Below are positions 46,860 through 59,800 of a stretch of 64,000 bases of DNA, piece by piece. The position numbers and the translations under genes were made by a program. This DNA is from Blepharisma stoltei (lineage: Eukaryota > Ciliophora > Heterotrichea > Heterotrichida > Blepharismidae), in contig CAJZBQ010000001.1 in assembly GCA_914767885.1 (NCBI GenBank), forward strand, positions 124,001 to 188,000, written 5' to 3'. Every line of letters starts with the position of its first letter. Position 1 is the first letter of the stretch. The notes below the pieces were generated by a model. It searched no databases and was not told where the DNA came from. It saw only the letters and a program-made list of their open reading frames with translations.

Positions 46860-48969
46860 TAGTTTGAATTAAAACACCAGCAATTATAATTATAATCCAG
46901 CCAAGGTACTCAAGAAAAATCCAAAATAGTGTAAAACGATTCCCAGATACTAGAAAAATTGAGGATACCACCAAACTTCATAAAACAGCAAAATGAGATA
47001 CAGAGAGCCAAAGGTTGAATCTATGATAATTATATGGTTTTCTTTTTATACAAAATATAGTAAAACTTAAGAAAACAATGATATAAATAAGCCCGAATAA
47101 AGCTGAATTTACTGGCTTTAGTGTTTTGTTTAGAACTATTATGCCAATTTGGCAAAGACTCTTAAGCATCATATACCAAGGTCTTGCCCGGACATTTATA
47201 GTGCTACTTTGGTTGTCCCAATAAGGTCGAAAATATACAGCCAGTGGGATATATATTAATAGCGCTGCGATTGAAAGACTTGCTCATAGTATATGTGAGC
47301 CTTTTCAGCAAAAAACTGAACAGTCATTTCTTACAAAAGATTGGTTTAGGTCCTGCCCTATTCCTTGAACACATGAACTATTCCTAAAAGAATAGAAATC
47401 ATAGGTAAAAAGCAAGTATTGCCAATAATTGGTAGTACAAAATTTGAAAAATTTTTGCAATAATCACAGAAAAATTTATCAAACCTCTGAAAATTAATCA
47501 AAGTGTGAATACTTAGTAAAATCCACACAAACAGCACAGCCAAAATCACCTTTACACAAAGTCAAAATCTCGCCCCTTCGGTTATTCATGAATAATTAAT
47601 CGTCGCATAATCAGCAAGCATACTAGAAATTTTATCATACCCTTTAATGTCAGGACCCATACCAATAAATTGCAAAAAATCAATAACAATTATTCCCATA
47701 CTTATATAGTCTTCAAAAAAAATCAGGCTTCTTTGGGTCATGTCTGGGATTTTTATATTCCAATATAACTTTCATATATAAAAAGTCACTATTACTGAAA
47801 CTATCAAAACACCGAAAGATATGGCATAGAGAACTCCAGCTCCTATATCGGAGTATTGGACTTTATCTAAATCAAAAGGACACTCAGGATAATCCACGGT
47901 ATCTCCAGGGACAATAGTAGAGTTATCGTAGTAAATAATAGGGTCTCATAGTGTAAATAATTGAGACTTTTCTAGGTCATATCTACCAACTCAGTATTCA
48001 TACAAGATGTTTGAACTTGAATTTCAGCGAATATTGTAGACTCCGACTATGCTTGTGCTTCGATCATTTGTGTCGGATTCTATTGAAACAGTTCCTAGGC
48101 AGCCTAAAAATCTTTGATGTCGTAAATTATAATTAAGAAGTGTCGAATTTTCAATATTCCCACCTTGATCAATGGTAAACTTGATCCCATGAAAGAGAAG
48201 CATAGCGGAATCGAACGAAAAGCATCTGTAGTCTGCAGGGGGTGAATATACTTTTAGGAAGCCTTGCTTTATTTGTTCTCCATAGTCTCCAACTCAATCA
48301 GCTTGAGTTATAATAATAGACCCATATAATAGTTCCGTTAATTTTTTTAGCTGAGTCTCATCAGTCTCTATTCCATAAGAATATGTCACTTTTTCATATA
48401 TAATAAAAATCACATTACCTCTTCTTAATCCAGCATCATACATATTTTCTATAAAATAAAACTCGTTTGCCGTCATCAAAATAATATAAATTCTCACATT
48501 ACTTTTTATATAGTTCTCCATCCATTGCTTATAGGTCGGATAATCAGACCGCAAATAATTAGGCTTTAGCATCCTCTCATTAGGACTATTTGCAATATTT
48601 ATATGTGATTCTGTAGCTTTTGTCAAAATCTGATTATAAGCGAAAGTTAGACCCGTGCTGTTTTCATATATAACGATAATATTTTTTCATCCAGAAATCA
48701 TACAAAAATTTACTAATATAGTTGCTATATATCGGCTGTCCTTTGAAATTCTAATAAATTCAGGAAAATTGGCTTTACTTGTAAGTGTTCCTGCAATCAC
48801 TACATCAGAAATGTGAGGAATCGTTATATTTAAAGCTCGAAAAGAAAGGATATTTCCAATAGCAACTGGGGCTAGTATGTTGGTGAGAAATCCTACACCT
48901 AGCTTATCTTTTATACTCTTGAAACAGTTTATACTAAAATTTGCACTGTAGACAGCTGCCCCACTGTGA

Positions 48970-49245
48970 TTTACACAACGTGTACTCCACGACAGCTATT
49001 TTAATTTTTCAGCCTATTTTTTCACACTATTTATTAGCCCATTAATTTGGACTATTTTTTAGCTCATTTTTTGCCTATTTTTTTTGCCAATAATTTTTTA
49101 TACAAAATTATACATGCAGGACCTTTTTATACTGTCTCATCAGTCATATGTATAAATAATTTGATATAATTATTTTTAATTTATTTCGGTCTAATTGTTT
49201 TTGCGTAATTTCATATAATTTTTAGCATTAAAAATTAAAATCTGT
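48970..49245. other. Insertion in R10 with no clean TA junction
   Basis: About 270 bases interrupt HTD-CGA. The edges share CACAG but not a TA pair that restores the conserved Cys. Inside are repeated words AATAGGC, GAGCT and TAGTCC on a poly-A background. Confidence 0.6.
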
Positions 49246-50187
49246 GTGTGTGATTGAGATATCAAATCCGTCAAAAAAATGGGTCTGTTTTATATACATT
49301 AAGGCATAAAAAGCTCCATCTTTGATATACATGCTTGTTAATGGACCTTTTGGAAATCCAGGATTTGTGATGCCATCTGCTATAGAGATTTTTATTTCTG
49401 TTGAAGGATTGTTAGGGATTACAGAAGACCCATTCGGCCAAATAATACTGCTACTAAAATTTATTTCGCCATCAATTATACTGCCTACGTTGGTTTGCTT
49501 ACCTTTTTGTATGTTAATTAATGTAAAATTAGAAGACAGGCCATTCAAAAGGTGGCTTAAATACTCGGATTTATCGTTGTAGCTTAATATTTTACTCAAA
49601 ATTTTAACAATTGTAAAGGCTTCTTTCTCATATTCATTGTTTGCATTTTCTAATCCAGATCCTATATACGAAAATAATCCATTTTTTCAAATATTTCTTA
49701 AATTCTGGTTTAATAAAACAACACCTTTTAAAAGATTTTTCTGTTTTAAACTTTTAATAAGCTTTTCTGCGCTCTCATCTTGATTTATTATAACGAAATT
49801 TTGGATTCCTGTGGATTTTAGGTATTTCCCGATAAATAAATTGGAAAGTTCTTGGGTCCCATTTTTTGGGAAATAAAAGACTTTAAATGTCCTGTTATAA
49901 AGAAATAGATGAAATTTCATCAATGAGTTGGGTATGATCTTCATCAGAAATTATAATGAATTTTTGCCAGTCTAAATAAAAATAAAAATAAGAAGCCAAG
50001 ATTTCAAATGCTTTGGCATGCTCCTTCATGTAATAATGCCAAGGCACGATATTTTTGATTTTTTTTAATGGCTCTTGTGCTGATAGGACGATCGGTCCAC
50101 TTTCAGCAGAATTGGCTCATATTAGACTTTTCCCTGCAAGATTTATAATAATATCAGCTGTGGATTCGTTATTTGATAAGTTATTCT

Positions 50188-50766
50188 TAATCTTAATCTT
50201 AAATATACCAAGGATTCATCTGCTGTCACTCTTTACTGAGTGGCAGATTATGGATTTCAAGGCTCTGCTATGGGTTCTTGGAAATTAACTTAATCAAAGT
50301 AGGGAAACTTAGAGTCTCTCGAGCACTGAAATGCCTTCCTTTAGCAGCTACAAACATAAATCTTAAGGCTCAGGAGTCCATTCCTGATCATAGGAAGGAG
50401 AATAATCTCGATTCCGAAATAAGTTCTCCAATTTCAACCATAGGAGCTAAAAAAAATCTACCCGGATACATGCAAACAATAAACGCCAGATTTTCACCTA
50501 ATATACCGTTACTATGAGGTTGAGAAAATAGCTCCGAGAGGCCAATTCACTTCGTCGCCATTTTATGTCTTTTGATAAATTATTGTATATTTCTTTTGTC
50601 CTTACTCTTTCTGATCACTAATGAATTTGTATAATTTATGCTTATCTTTTCTATTTTCAAAACCTTAAAAGCAGCATAGTCTTCATTCTTTGTTATTTTT
50701 GGTAGAAGAGTATAAAGCTATGAACTAAATATTCGCCAAAAATAATTTTTTGGGTTTTACTCGTAA
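50188..50766. mobile_element. TA-bounded IES, 579 bp, in R10 first domain
   Basis: Deletion joins VTLTYLL to KNNLSNNESTADIIINLAG in frame. The left edge could shift by 6 or 12 bases because of CTTAAT repeats. It lies within a few bases of the 447-bp insertion in R11, so the two are likely the same ancestral IES. Confidence 0.75.
50278..50634 (+). pseudogene. Antisense coding-like ORF inside the R10 IES
   Basis: About 118 codons on the strand opposite to R10, with TGA twice in frame as Trp (LL-W-G-W-ENSSERP) and TAA at the end. It includes KVGKLRVSRALKCLPLAATN, KNLPGYMQTINARFSP and a hydrophobic C-terminus (CIFLLSLLFLITNEF). There is no in-frame ATG near the start (it begins at TTG), and no family is recognised. 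It could be captured gene DNA. Confidence 0.3.
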
Positions 50767-50932
50767 TAAGCAAGTAAGTTAGTGTAACTTCTTGGTCTGA
50801 GAAATTTTTATTCAATTCAGCTATTAAGGTTGATACCAAATTGCCATCAGTTGAAGAGTTGAATAAGATATCAATCAGAAGCTGGCATTTGATAAGGTAA
50901 AGAAGCCCAGACAAAATATAAAATATTTGCAT

Positions 50933-52070
50933 TATCAACCTAGGCATTAATATTTTAAGAGAAATATCTAGAAAATTAATTTAATTAATTAATAAGTTTA
51001 ATTAATAGTTTATGAAACCTACTGAATTAAATATTATATATTTTATGATAAATATGTTGCGATTTCTATACCATCTTAAACCCTGGATTTTTTTATTCCC
51101 CCACCATAAGTAAAAAAACCATTGGGGAAAAATCCCTATTTTTTTTTGTGTAAAAAAAATACTTTAGCGAATAAAAAATTTTTTATTAAAAAAATTGATA
51201 TATAGTATAATGAAATTTCTTGCTAATTCTTTTTAATATTAAACAGCTTGCATTTAAAACATAAATTTTACAAATTAAATTTAATATTGTGCTTTAAAAA
51301 TTATTTTTAAATTTGCAAAACAATTTAATATAAAATTCAACCCTCTTTGAGAGAACAAAATTTTTCTGTCACTTGTGATGGGAGTTATCTATAATACACA
51401 AAGCGAATGATAAATATGATCGAGATTGAACTTTATTTTAATAAATATCTCAAAACTTTAATTTTAAGAGCTTTAAATTAAACTTCACAAATAAATGGCT
51501 GCATAGTGACTTGCTCTCTATCGAATCTAAAAGGCTTTGCTGATATTTAAGCAAAATTGAGATTAATTAGAGTTTTCGAGTATAGTAGGCTATTTACTGC
51601 TCCAGCCAAGACTTCAAAATTTTTAATTTTTGATATTTTATCTGAAAATCCAATTGTTATTATTTGAAAATTTTTAGAATAGCTTATTACTGGGGTCAGG
51701 TTTCATTTTTGATCACCTTATATTATTTTATATTTGTCCAATTAATAGAGCTAGTGTGTTAAAATGAATTCTCAAGATAACTTAGCAAGGGTTTGACGAG
51801 CATTTAATAGCCCAGGCTATATTATTATTTTATGCATCAATTATATAAATTATTGTTTTATTATTGATTTAGAATATTTTTATAGCTATTTTGGCATAAG
51901 GCTGAACGAAAAATAATTGATATCATGGGCTATTATGACTATAAATTATAATAAAGTGTATATACTAAAGGTATTTATCCAATATATTCATTAGAACTTT
52001 CCCGCTTATAATCTTTTCGGTGGGTGCAAGGCTTAAATAAATTAATAAATTAAATAACGTGAAACTTTAT
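50933..52070. other. Spacer R10-R11
   Basis: AT-rich. Apart from the MITE-like element at 51093-51384, nothing is recognised. Confidence 0.5.
51093..51384. mobile_element. Class A MITE-like element, about 292 bp, intergenic, degenerate
   Basis: TTA flanks, ends TTCCCCCACCATAAG and CTTGTGATGGGAG. The interior shares ATATAGTATAATGAAATT and the ACATAAATTTTACAAATTAA core with other copies. Confidence 0.78.
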
Positions 52071-55000
52071 TTATTTCTGTTCTTTATTTTTTACATCAAT
52101 ATCTAATTTATCAATTTTTTGAGATTTTAGGTTTCTCTTTCTCGTCATTTCAAGAAAAAGCGATTTTTCCATCGCATTATGACCCAGTGAAAACCTAAAA
52201 AATAAGCTGATATCAAGAGTCTTTTCCCTATACAATAAACTGGGATAAAATTTATTTTGAACTAAAACTCCAAGAATTATGATTACAGTTCAGCCAAGGT
52301 ACTCAAGAAAGATTCAAAACAGTGTAAAATGATTCCCAGATACCAGAAAAACTGAGGATACTATCAAGCTTCATAAAACAGCAAAATGGGACACAGAGAG
52401 TCAAAGATTGAATCTATGATAATTATATGGTTTTCTTTTTATACAAAATATAGTAAAACTTGAGAAAAAAATGATATAAATAAGCCCGAATAAAGCTGAA
52501 TTTTCTGGCTTTAGGGTTTTGTTTAGAACTATTATGCCAATTTGTCAAAGGCTTTTAAGCATCATATATCAAGGTCTTGCTCGGACATTTATAGTGCTAC
52601 TTTGGCTGTCCCAATAAGGTCGAAAATAAACAGCCATTGGGATATATATTAATAGCGCAGCTATTGAAAGAGATGCTCATAGTATATGCAGGCCTTTTCA
52701 GCAAAAAACTGAACAGTCATTCCTTACAAAAGATTCGTTTAGATCTTGCCCTATCCCTTGAACACATTGAACTACTCCTAAAAGAATAGAAATTATAGGT
52801 AAAAAGCATGTATTACCGATAATTGGCAGTACTAAATTAGAGAAATTTTTGCAATAATCACAGAAAAATTTATCAAACCTCTGAAAATTAATCAAAGCAT
52901 GAACACTCAGGAAAATCCACACAAAAAGCACAATCAATATCACCTTTACACAAATTCAAAACCTTGTCCCCCTAGTTATTCATGAATAATTAATCGTCGC
53001 ATAGTCAGCGAGTACGCTTGAAACGTCATCATACCCTTTAATGTCAGGGCCCATACCAATAAACTGCAAAAAATCAATAACAATTATTCCCATACTTATA
53101 TAGTCTTCAAAAAAAATCAGGCTTCTTTGGGTCATGTCTGGGATTTTTATATTCCAATATAACTTTCATATATAAAAAGTCACTATTACTGAAATTATCA
53201 AAACACCGAAAGATATGGCATAGAGAACTCCAGCTCCTATATCGGAGTATTGGACTTTATCTAAATCAAAAGGACACTCAGGATAATCCACGGTATCCCC
53301 AGGAGCAATCGTAGAGTTATCGTAGTAAATAATAGGGTCTCATAGTGTAAATAATTGAGACTTTTCTAGGTCATATCTACCAACTCAAGACTCATAGAAA
53401 ATACTTGAGCTTGAATTTCAACGAATATTATAGACTCCAACTATACTTGTGCTTCTATCATTTGTGTCAGATTCTATTGAAACAGTCCCTGAGCAGCCTA
53501 AAAATCTTTGATGTCGTAAATTATAATTAAGAACTGTCGAATTTTCAACATTTCCACCTTGATCAATAGTAAATCTAATTCCATGCAAGAGAAGCATAGC
53601 GGAATCGAACGAAAAGCATCGGTAGTCTGCGGGGCTTGAATATACTTTTAAATAGCCTTGCTTTATTTGCTCTCCATAGTCTCCAACTCAATCAGCTTGA
53701 GTTATAATTATAGATCCATATAATAGTTCTTTTAGTTTTTTTCTCTCTCACTCAAATCAAGAAAAAAAAAAATTATAATTAATTTTTATTGATTCAAATT
53801 AATAATAACCAAATTATTTAATAGGAGAGTCAGCTTCATCAGATTCTAATGGATAAGAGTATGCAACTTTTTCATATAAAATAAAGATTCCCTTACCTCT
53901 TCTTAATCCAGCATCATACATATTTTCTATAAAATAAAACTCATTTGCCATCAAAATAATATAAATTCTTACATTACTTTTTATATAGTTCTCCATCCAT
54001 TGCTTGTAGGTCGGATAATCAGACCGCAAATAATTAGGCTTTATTGTTCTCTCATTAGGACTATTGACAATATTTATATGTGCTTCTGTAGTTTTTGCTA
54101 AGATCTGATTATAAGCGAATACAGGACCTGTGCTGTTTTCATATACAACAATTATATTTTTTCAGTCAGAAATCATACAAAAATTTACTATTATAGTTGC
54201 TATATATCGGCTGTCCTTTGAAATTCTAATAAATTCAGGAAAATTGGCTTTACTTGTAAGTGTTCCTGCAATCACTAAATCAGAAATGTGAGGAATCGTT
54301 ATATTTAAAGCTCGAAAAGAAAGGATATTCCCAACAGCGACTGTGGCAAAAATATTGGTGAGAAATCCTACACCTAGCCTATCTTTTATATTTTTAAAGC
54401 AGTTTAAGCTAAAAGATGCATTGTAGATATTTGCCCCACAGTCTGTATGAGTGACTGAGATGTCGAATCCGTCCAAAAAATGTGTGGTTTTTATATACAT
54501 CAAGGCATATAAAGCGCCATTTTTGATATACTTGCCTGTTAATGGACTGTTTGGAAATCCAGGGTTTGTTATTCCATCTGCCATAGAGATTTTTATTTCT
54601 GTTGAAGGATTGTTAGGGATTAAAGCTGACTCATCAGGCCAAATAATACTGTGAGTTATATTTATTTTTCCATCAATTATGCTGCCCACATTGGTTTGTT
54701 TATCTTTTTGTATGTTAATTAATGTGAAATTGGAAAATGAGGGCAATGATCACAATGAACATTTCATAGAAGAAAACATAATCGAAAATCTGTTAATAGT
54801 GTGCAATTTGATCGAAATGTTTTGGCTAAATATCTCACAAGACCTTCCCTAGAAAACATCGTATTATCAAATATGCATGATCATTTTGATATGGAACCAA
54901 ATGAGGCTGTCGAAAGATAATTTAAATCTCCGGATTTATCGTTGTAGCTTAATATTTTACTCAAAATTTTAACAATTGCAAAGGCTTCTTTCTCATATTC

Positions 55001-56164
55001 ATTGTCTGCATTTTCTAATCCAGATTCTATATATGAAAATAATCCATTTTTTCAAATATTTCTTAAATTCTGGTTTAATAAAACAACACCTTTTAAAAGA
55101 TTTTTCTGTTTTAAACTTTTAATAAGCTTTTCTGCGCTCTCATCTTGATTTATTATAACGAAATTTTGGATTCCTGTGGATTTTAGGTATTTCCCGATAA
55201 ATAAATTGGATAGTTCTTGAGTCCCATTTTTTGGAAAATAAAAGACTTTAAATGTCCTGTTATAAGAAATAGATGAAATTTCATCAATGAGTTGGGTATG
55301 ATCTTCATCAGAAATTATAATGAATTTTTGCCAGTCTAAATAAGAAGCCAAGATTTCAAATGCTTTGGCATGCTCCTTCATGGAATAATGCCAAGGCACG
55401 ATATTTTTGATTTTTTTTAATGGCTCTTGTGCTGATAGGACGATCGGTCCACTTTCAGCAGAATTGGCTCATATTAGACTTTCCCCTGCAAGATTTATAA
55501 TAATATCAGGCGTGGATTCATAATCTGACAAATCTGTTGATATTTGTTTTATCATTACTCATTCAGCTTGTTAAGGAATTAAATATGAATTAATCTATTC
55601 TTTAGCTATTTTAAATGAAACTTAATTTTATCATGGTTTTCATTTACCAAAAAATAGCAAAAAGTTTTAGATTAATTAATTACCGAAAATAAATTTACTC
55701 CCCCTCCATGAGCAAACAAAACCATTAGAAAAGTCCCTATTTTTTTGACCAAAAACCCTCCGTAATATTTTAAAAGTAAAAAAAAATTTTAATATAAATT
55801 GATCATTAGGATAATAAAATCTCTTTTAAAACATAAATTTACAAATTAAATTAGTATTAGCCTCCAATTTGAATTTTTATATTTTGAAAAACAAAATTTT
55901 CTATAAACTTCATATATAAAATAATCCTCCTTAGAGACGAACAAAATTTTTTTCTTCGCTTATGAGGGGGGAGTTATCGCTTTGCTCGTAAATAAATAAG
56001 TAAGTTAGAGTAACTTCTTGGTCTGAGAAATTTTTATTCAAGGCAGCTATTAAGGTCGATACCAAATTGCCATCAGTTGAATAATTGAATAAGATATAAA
56101 CCAGAAGTTGACATTTGGTAAGGTAAAGAAGCCCAAGAAAAAAATAAATTTTTTGCATTATCAA
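52071..56164 (-). CDS. R11: full-length tandem Venus-flytrap membrane receptor
   Basis: 1,142 residues after removal of 447-, 170- and 48-bp insertions (3,429 bases, in frame). Signal peptide MIMQKIYFFLGLLYLTKC, first PBP1-like domain (ASYLDWQKFIIISD; TGIQNFVIINQDES; TLINIQKDKQTNVGS), and second domain (HTDCGANIYNA, CMISDWKNIIVVYEN, GLRRGKGIFILY, FLGCSGTVSIES). The CPF linker, about nine membrane segments (VQCVQGIGQDLNESFVRNDC, FCWKGLH, KRKPYNYHRFNLW) and the tail FRFSLGHNAMEKS follow. TGA is Trp at ISD-W, FC-W, RP-W and others. The position corresponding to GWKN is DWKN. Probably functional. Residues near the 48-bp junction (SPNFFFSWFEWERKK) are longer than in relatives, so that boundary is least certain. 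Confidence 0.82.
53774..53821. mobile_element. Possible short IES, 48 bp, in R11
   Basis: In-frame TAA codons lie between ESDEADSP and WERKKLKELLYG. Excision between TA at 53774 and 53822 removes both and keeps the frame, but leaves about ten residues that relatives lack. Confidence 0.5.
54767..54936. mobile_element. TA-bounded IES, 170 bp, in R11
   Basis: Deletion gives KILSYND-MKCSLWSLPSFSNFTLIN, aligning with YNDKSEYLSHLLN...SSNFTLIN in R10. On the plus strand it contains an open run (FDRNVLAKYLTRPSLENIVL, then MHDHFDMEPNEAVER and TAA) that looks like captured coding sequence. Confidence 0.7.
55550..55996. mobile_element. Composite IES, 447 bp, in R11 first domain
   Basis: Outer TA pair at 55550 and 55997. 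Deletion gives VTLTYL-KQISTDLSDYESTPDIIINLAG, aligning with R9. It contains a complete class A element (55696-55974); without it the outer IES would be 168 bp. Confidence 0.8.
55696..55974. mobile_element. Class A MITE-like element, 279 bp, nested in the R11 IES
   Basis: TTA flanks, ends CTCCCCCTCCATGAGC and GAGGGGGGAG. Removing it alone does not restore the receptor frame, which shows it landed inside a pre-existing IES. Confidence 0.85.
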
Positions 56165-56843
56165 CCTGAGTATTAATATTTTAAGAAACTATCTAGGAAA
56201 TTAATTTAATTAATTAATAAGTTTAATTAACAGCTTGTGAAACCTAAAGTAAATATTATAATTTTATAAGAAATTTATTGGAATTTCTACACCATCTTAA
56301 ATCCTGGCTTTTCTTAGCTAAATTTAATTTCAAGCTTGATAATTTAATATTTATTTGCTTATATTGAGTAAATTTTTATTTATTTTATTTATATTTATTA
56401 ATATTGTTTATGGATAGGTCGAAAAATTATGAAAATAAACAAATTACTGGAGAAGCTTTGCTAAATTCCCCTTTAGACTAAAACAAAAAACAAACCGTTC
56501 CAATTTTGAAGGGATTAACTTAAAAAAAAAAATTCATATAAAAAAAATTATATAAATTTTTTAAAATAGAATGAGCCAACAAAATCTTTATGCTCACTCA
56601 TAAAGGGGGGAGAGTTAATTTGCATTTCAAACAAATGATATAATTAATCTCATCTATTAAGGATAAATTTTATTTTTAATTTAAAAATTATTTATTAACT
56701 CTAAATATCAAAAATATAATATGGTCTTTAAACGATCAAAAGCAATTCTCATGAGAGATTATATTTATTGGGAATACTGTGAAATTATGATTTTCAGATA
56801 AAAATAAACTAAATTTATGAGGATTTATTATCAAAAGCATATA
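56165..56843. other. Spacer R11-R12 with a degenerate element
   Basis: AT-rich. About 56466-56615 carries class A/B-like ends (TTCCCCTTTAGAC, CTCACTCATAAAGGGGGG) in a shortened form. No gene seen. Confidence 0.5.
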
Positions 56844-59800
56844 TTAAATTTTGACTGTCGTTTGAGAAATAGAAAATTGAGATCTGCTATTTCTTTCTCT
56901 ATTCAATTGATTTATTTGGATTGCTTTTATTGATTTGCCTAATGAAAACCTAAAAAAAAGAGCAATGTCTGGAGGGTCCTCTGAATAAAGGAGAGAGGGG
57001 CAATAATAATTCTGAATTAACATTGCAATAATCAATATCTCTCCTTTTTATAACAAAAATAAAAATCGTCTAATTTTTATTAGAATAGACTAGTAAAAAT
57101 TATTTTATATTGATTCTTTTAATATAGATTAAATTAAGAAAAATCATCCTCCATATTGAAGGGAAGCTCATTTCTCCAAAAATCCATCATCAGAAAGCTT
57201 ATATATTGAGGATATCCCTATGTTTCAAATAACAGCTATATATGAAACCATTAGTCAAAGATTGCATCTACTGTAGTTATATTGCTTCCGCTTCAATTTT
57301 GTAAAAATGATAAAGCAAATTATCAATAGAATATATATGAGTCCATATAGTGATGGATAATGGACTAGCAGGATATTGTTTAGCGCGATCACAATTGTTT
57401 GAAGTACTCGCTTTTCGAGTAAAAAAGTAGGTCAAACTTGTATATTTGAATGCACATTTATAGCGTCACAATATAATTTTAAATTCATTGCAACAGGTAA
57501 ATAAAGAATTAGCGTAATGATTGCAAGGACTACTAATGTTATATGATAGCCTTTTCAACAAAATATTTCACAATCTTGCCTCATAAAGCTATCTGTAATC
57601 TCATTTCCTATGCTTTGGTCACATTGAAATACTCCTAATAGCGTAAAAAGTATAGGCATGTAGCATATATTTCCAACAAAAGGAATTAGTCATTCAGGCA
57701 GTTTCTCATAAATATCGCAAAAAGATATTTTGAATCTTCCCCAACAATTTCATAGATTTCTGGTGCTAAAAAATATGACAATAAAAGACAATGCAAAACT
57801 GATGTAAAAATATATTAAATACATGTCCTTAGAAGATTCTCAGTCAAATCGAAACATAGAGATTTTAACTAGTTGAGTTAAATATTTGTCGTAGGCGCTG
57901 AAATCTGGGCCTAAGAAGAGAAATTGGAGGAAATCTATAAAAATTATGAGATAGGCGAGGTAGTCTCCAAATATAGCTTCTCTTGAAGACACTAGTGGCT
58001 TTATCATTATATGATACCAATATTGTTTTATTATAAAAAGAGCAATAAAAACGCTAATCAGCACGCATGAGTCCACAATATAAAGAAAACTTGCCCCATT
58101 CATCGAAAATTCAACACTTTTTGGGTCAAAATCACAAGAATAAGCAATTAAATCGCTTGGAATATTTGAAGAGTTGTCATATCAGATAATATTATCAGTA
58201 AAAGTAAATAACTGTTGGCTGCTTAGATCATAAGTCCCTATTTGATAATTATATAAACTATTTTCACTTCACCTGATATTATAAATCCCAATAACTGCTG
58301 TACTTCTATCATTTGAATCCTTGTCAATTGATACAGTTCCTGACTCCCCCCTTCGTGAGCGAACAAAAGCATTGGAAAAATCCCTATTTATGCTCAAAAA
58401 ACCCTTTCTCCATGAACAAACAAAAAAATTTTAATATACAAGTGATAATTAGTATAATGAAATCTCTAGCTAATTCGGTTTAATTTTAACCAAATTGCAT
58501 TTTATAACATAAATTTTACAAATTAATATTTATTTACTAATTTTTGCAAATTGGATTTATAAAAATTTATATATAATTTTTTTTAAAAAAAATAAATCCC
58601 CCTCCATTAGTGAACAAAATGTTTTTGTCCGCTACGGAAGAGTGAGCATCCTATAAACCTCTGCATCCTTAAGTTAGCGTTCAGAGTTGCGAAATCTTCA
58701 ACATTTCCTCCTTGGTCGATTGTATATTTAATTCCATTCAATAAAAGCATAGCCGTGTCAAACGAAAAGCAACGATAAGCAGTGTTGCTTACAGAAAATG
58801 CTTTTTCATAGCCTTGCTTTATTTTTCCCCCATACTCCCCAACTCATTCTGCTTGATCCATTGTGATTGTTCCATAATATAGCTCTTCCAATTTCTTCAT
58901 TTGTGCAGGATCAGGCTCATAGGCAAAAGCACTAGTCGATCTGCTATACACAAATAAAATTATATCTCCCCTTCTGAAACCTGCATTATATAAATCTTCA
59001 ACAAAATAAAGCTGTGCTGGAGGGATCATTAAAAGAAGAAAAATCCTTACTTTTGACTCCAAAAACTCTTCCATTCACGGCTTATATGTAGAGTAATCGC
59101 TATGGTTATAATTTTGCTTAACTTCTCTTTTATCTGGAGCATTTACAATTTCAAAGCCTGTTTGGTTTATGCTTGATAAAAGAAACTGATAAGAAACAAT
59201 TTGTGAAGGTGTTTGGTCATATACAATAATAAATTTTTTTCATTGAAAAATCGCGAAAAGGTTCAAAAAGCCAGCAAAGTTATAACGGTTGTCTTTGGTC
59301 ATCCTCATAAATTCAGGATAAGTGGTTTTATTCATCAAAATTGGGGAAGTTGCGATTTCGGAAATTTGTGGAATTGAAATATTTAGAGCTCGCAACGAAT
59401 TTATGTTCCCAATTACTGTAGGCAGGTAAGGTGTAGTTAGAAGTCCAACGCCAAGGCTGTTTTTTAGCTTAGTAAAACAGCTAAGAGAAAATTTTGGATA
59501 ATAAACTTCAGCGCCACAGTCTGTATGGGTAACCAAAATTTCAAAGCCGTCAATAAAATTATTATTTTTTGCATACATTAATGCATATATTGCTCCTCCT
59601 TTAATCTTATCTGAGTATGAGCTATTACTATATCCTGGATTTGTGACACCATCTGATATAGAAATTGTTATATTTGTATAAGGAGAATTTGGGATTACAG
59701 ATGAATTTCCAATAAAAACTAGGGCTTCGGAAATAACTATCTGTTGATCATAAATATACCCCACTTTTGTTTTTTCACTATATTTGACATTTAAAACTGT

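Larger units (their letters stand above)
46414..50932 (-). pseudogene. R10: receptor copy, probably inactive
   Basis: Very similar to R11. Signal peptide MQIFYILSGLLYLIKC, PBP1-like domains (YFPKNGTQELSNLFIGKY, SGWKNIIVIYEN, GLRRGNVIFIIY), membrane region (FGVLIVSVIVTFYIWKLYW; KRKPYNYHRFNLW) and tail FRFSLGRNAMEKS. Insertions at 46587-46859 and 50188-50766 delete in frame. The interruption at about 48970-49245 gives no clean junction: the Cys of HTDCGA is replaced. Single-base changes relative to R11 break the frame near 49889 (extra T in ISISY-NRT) and near 47375 (A missing in VVQCVQG). A 9-base FYF insertion lies in ASYLDW. The tail ends VEVCNK-TAA. Confidence 0.7.
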
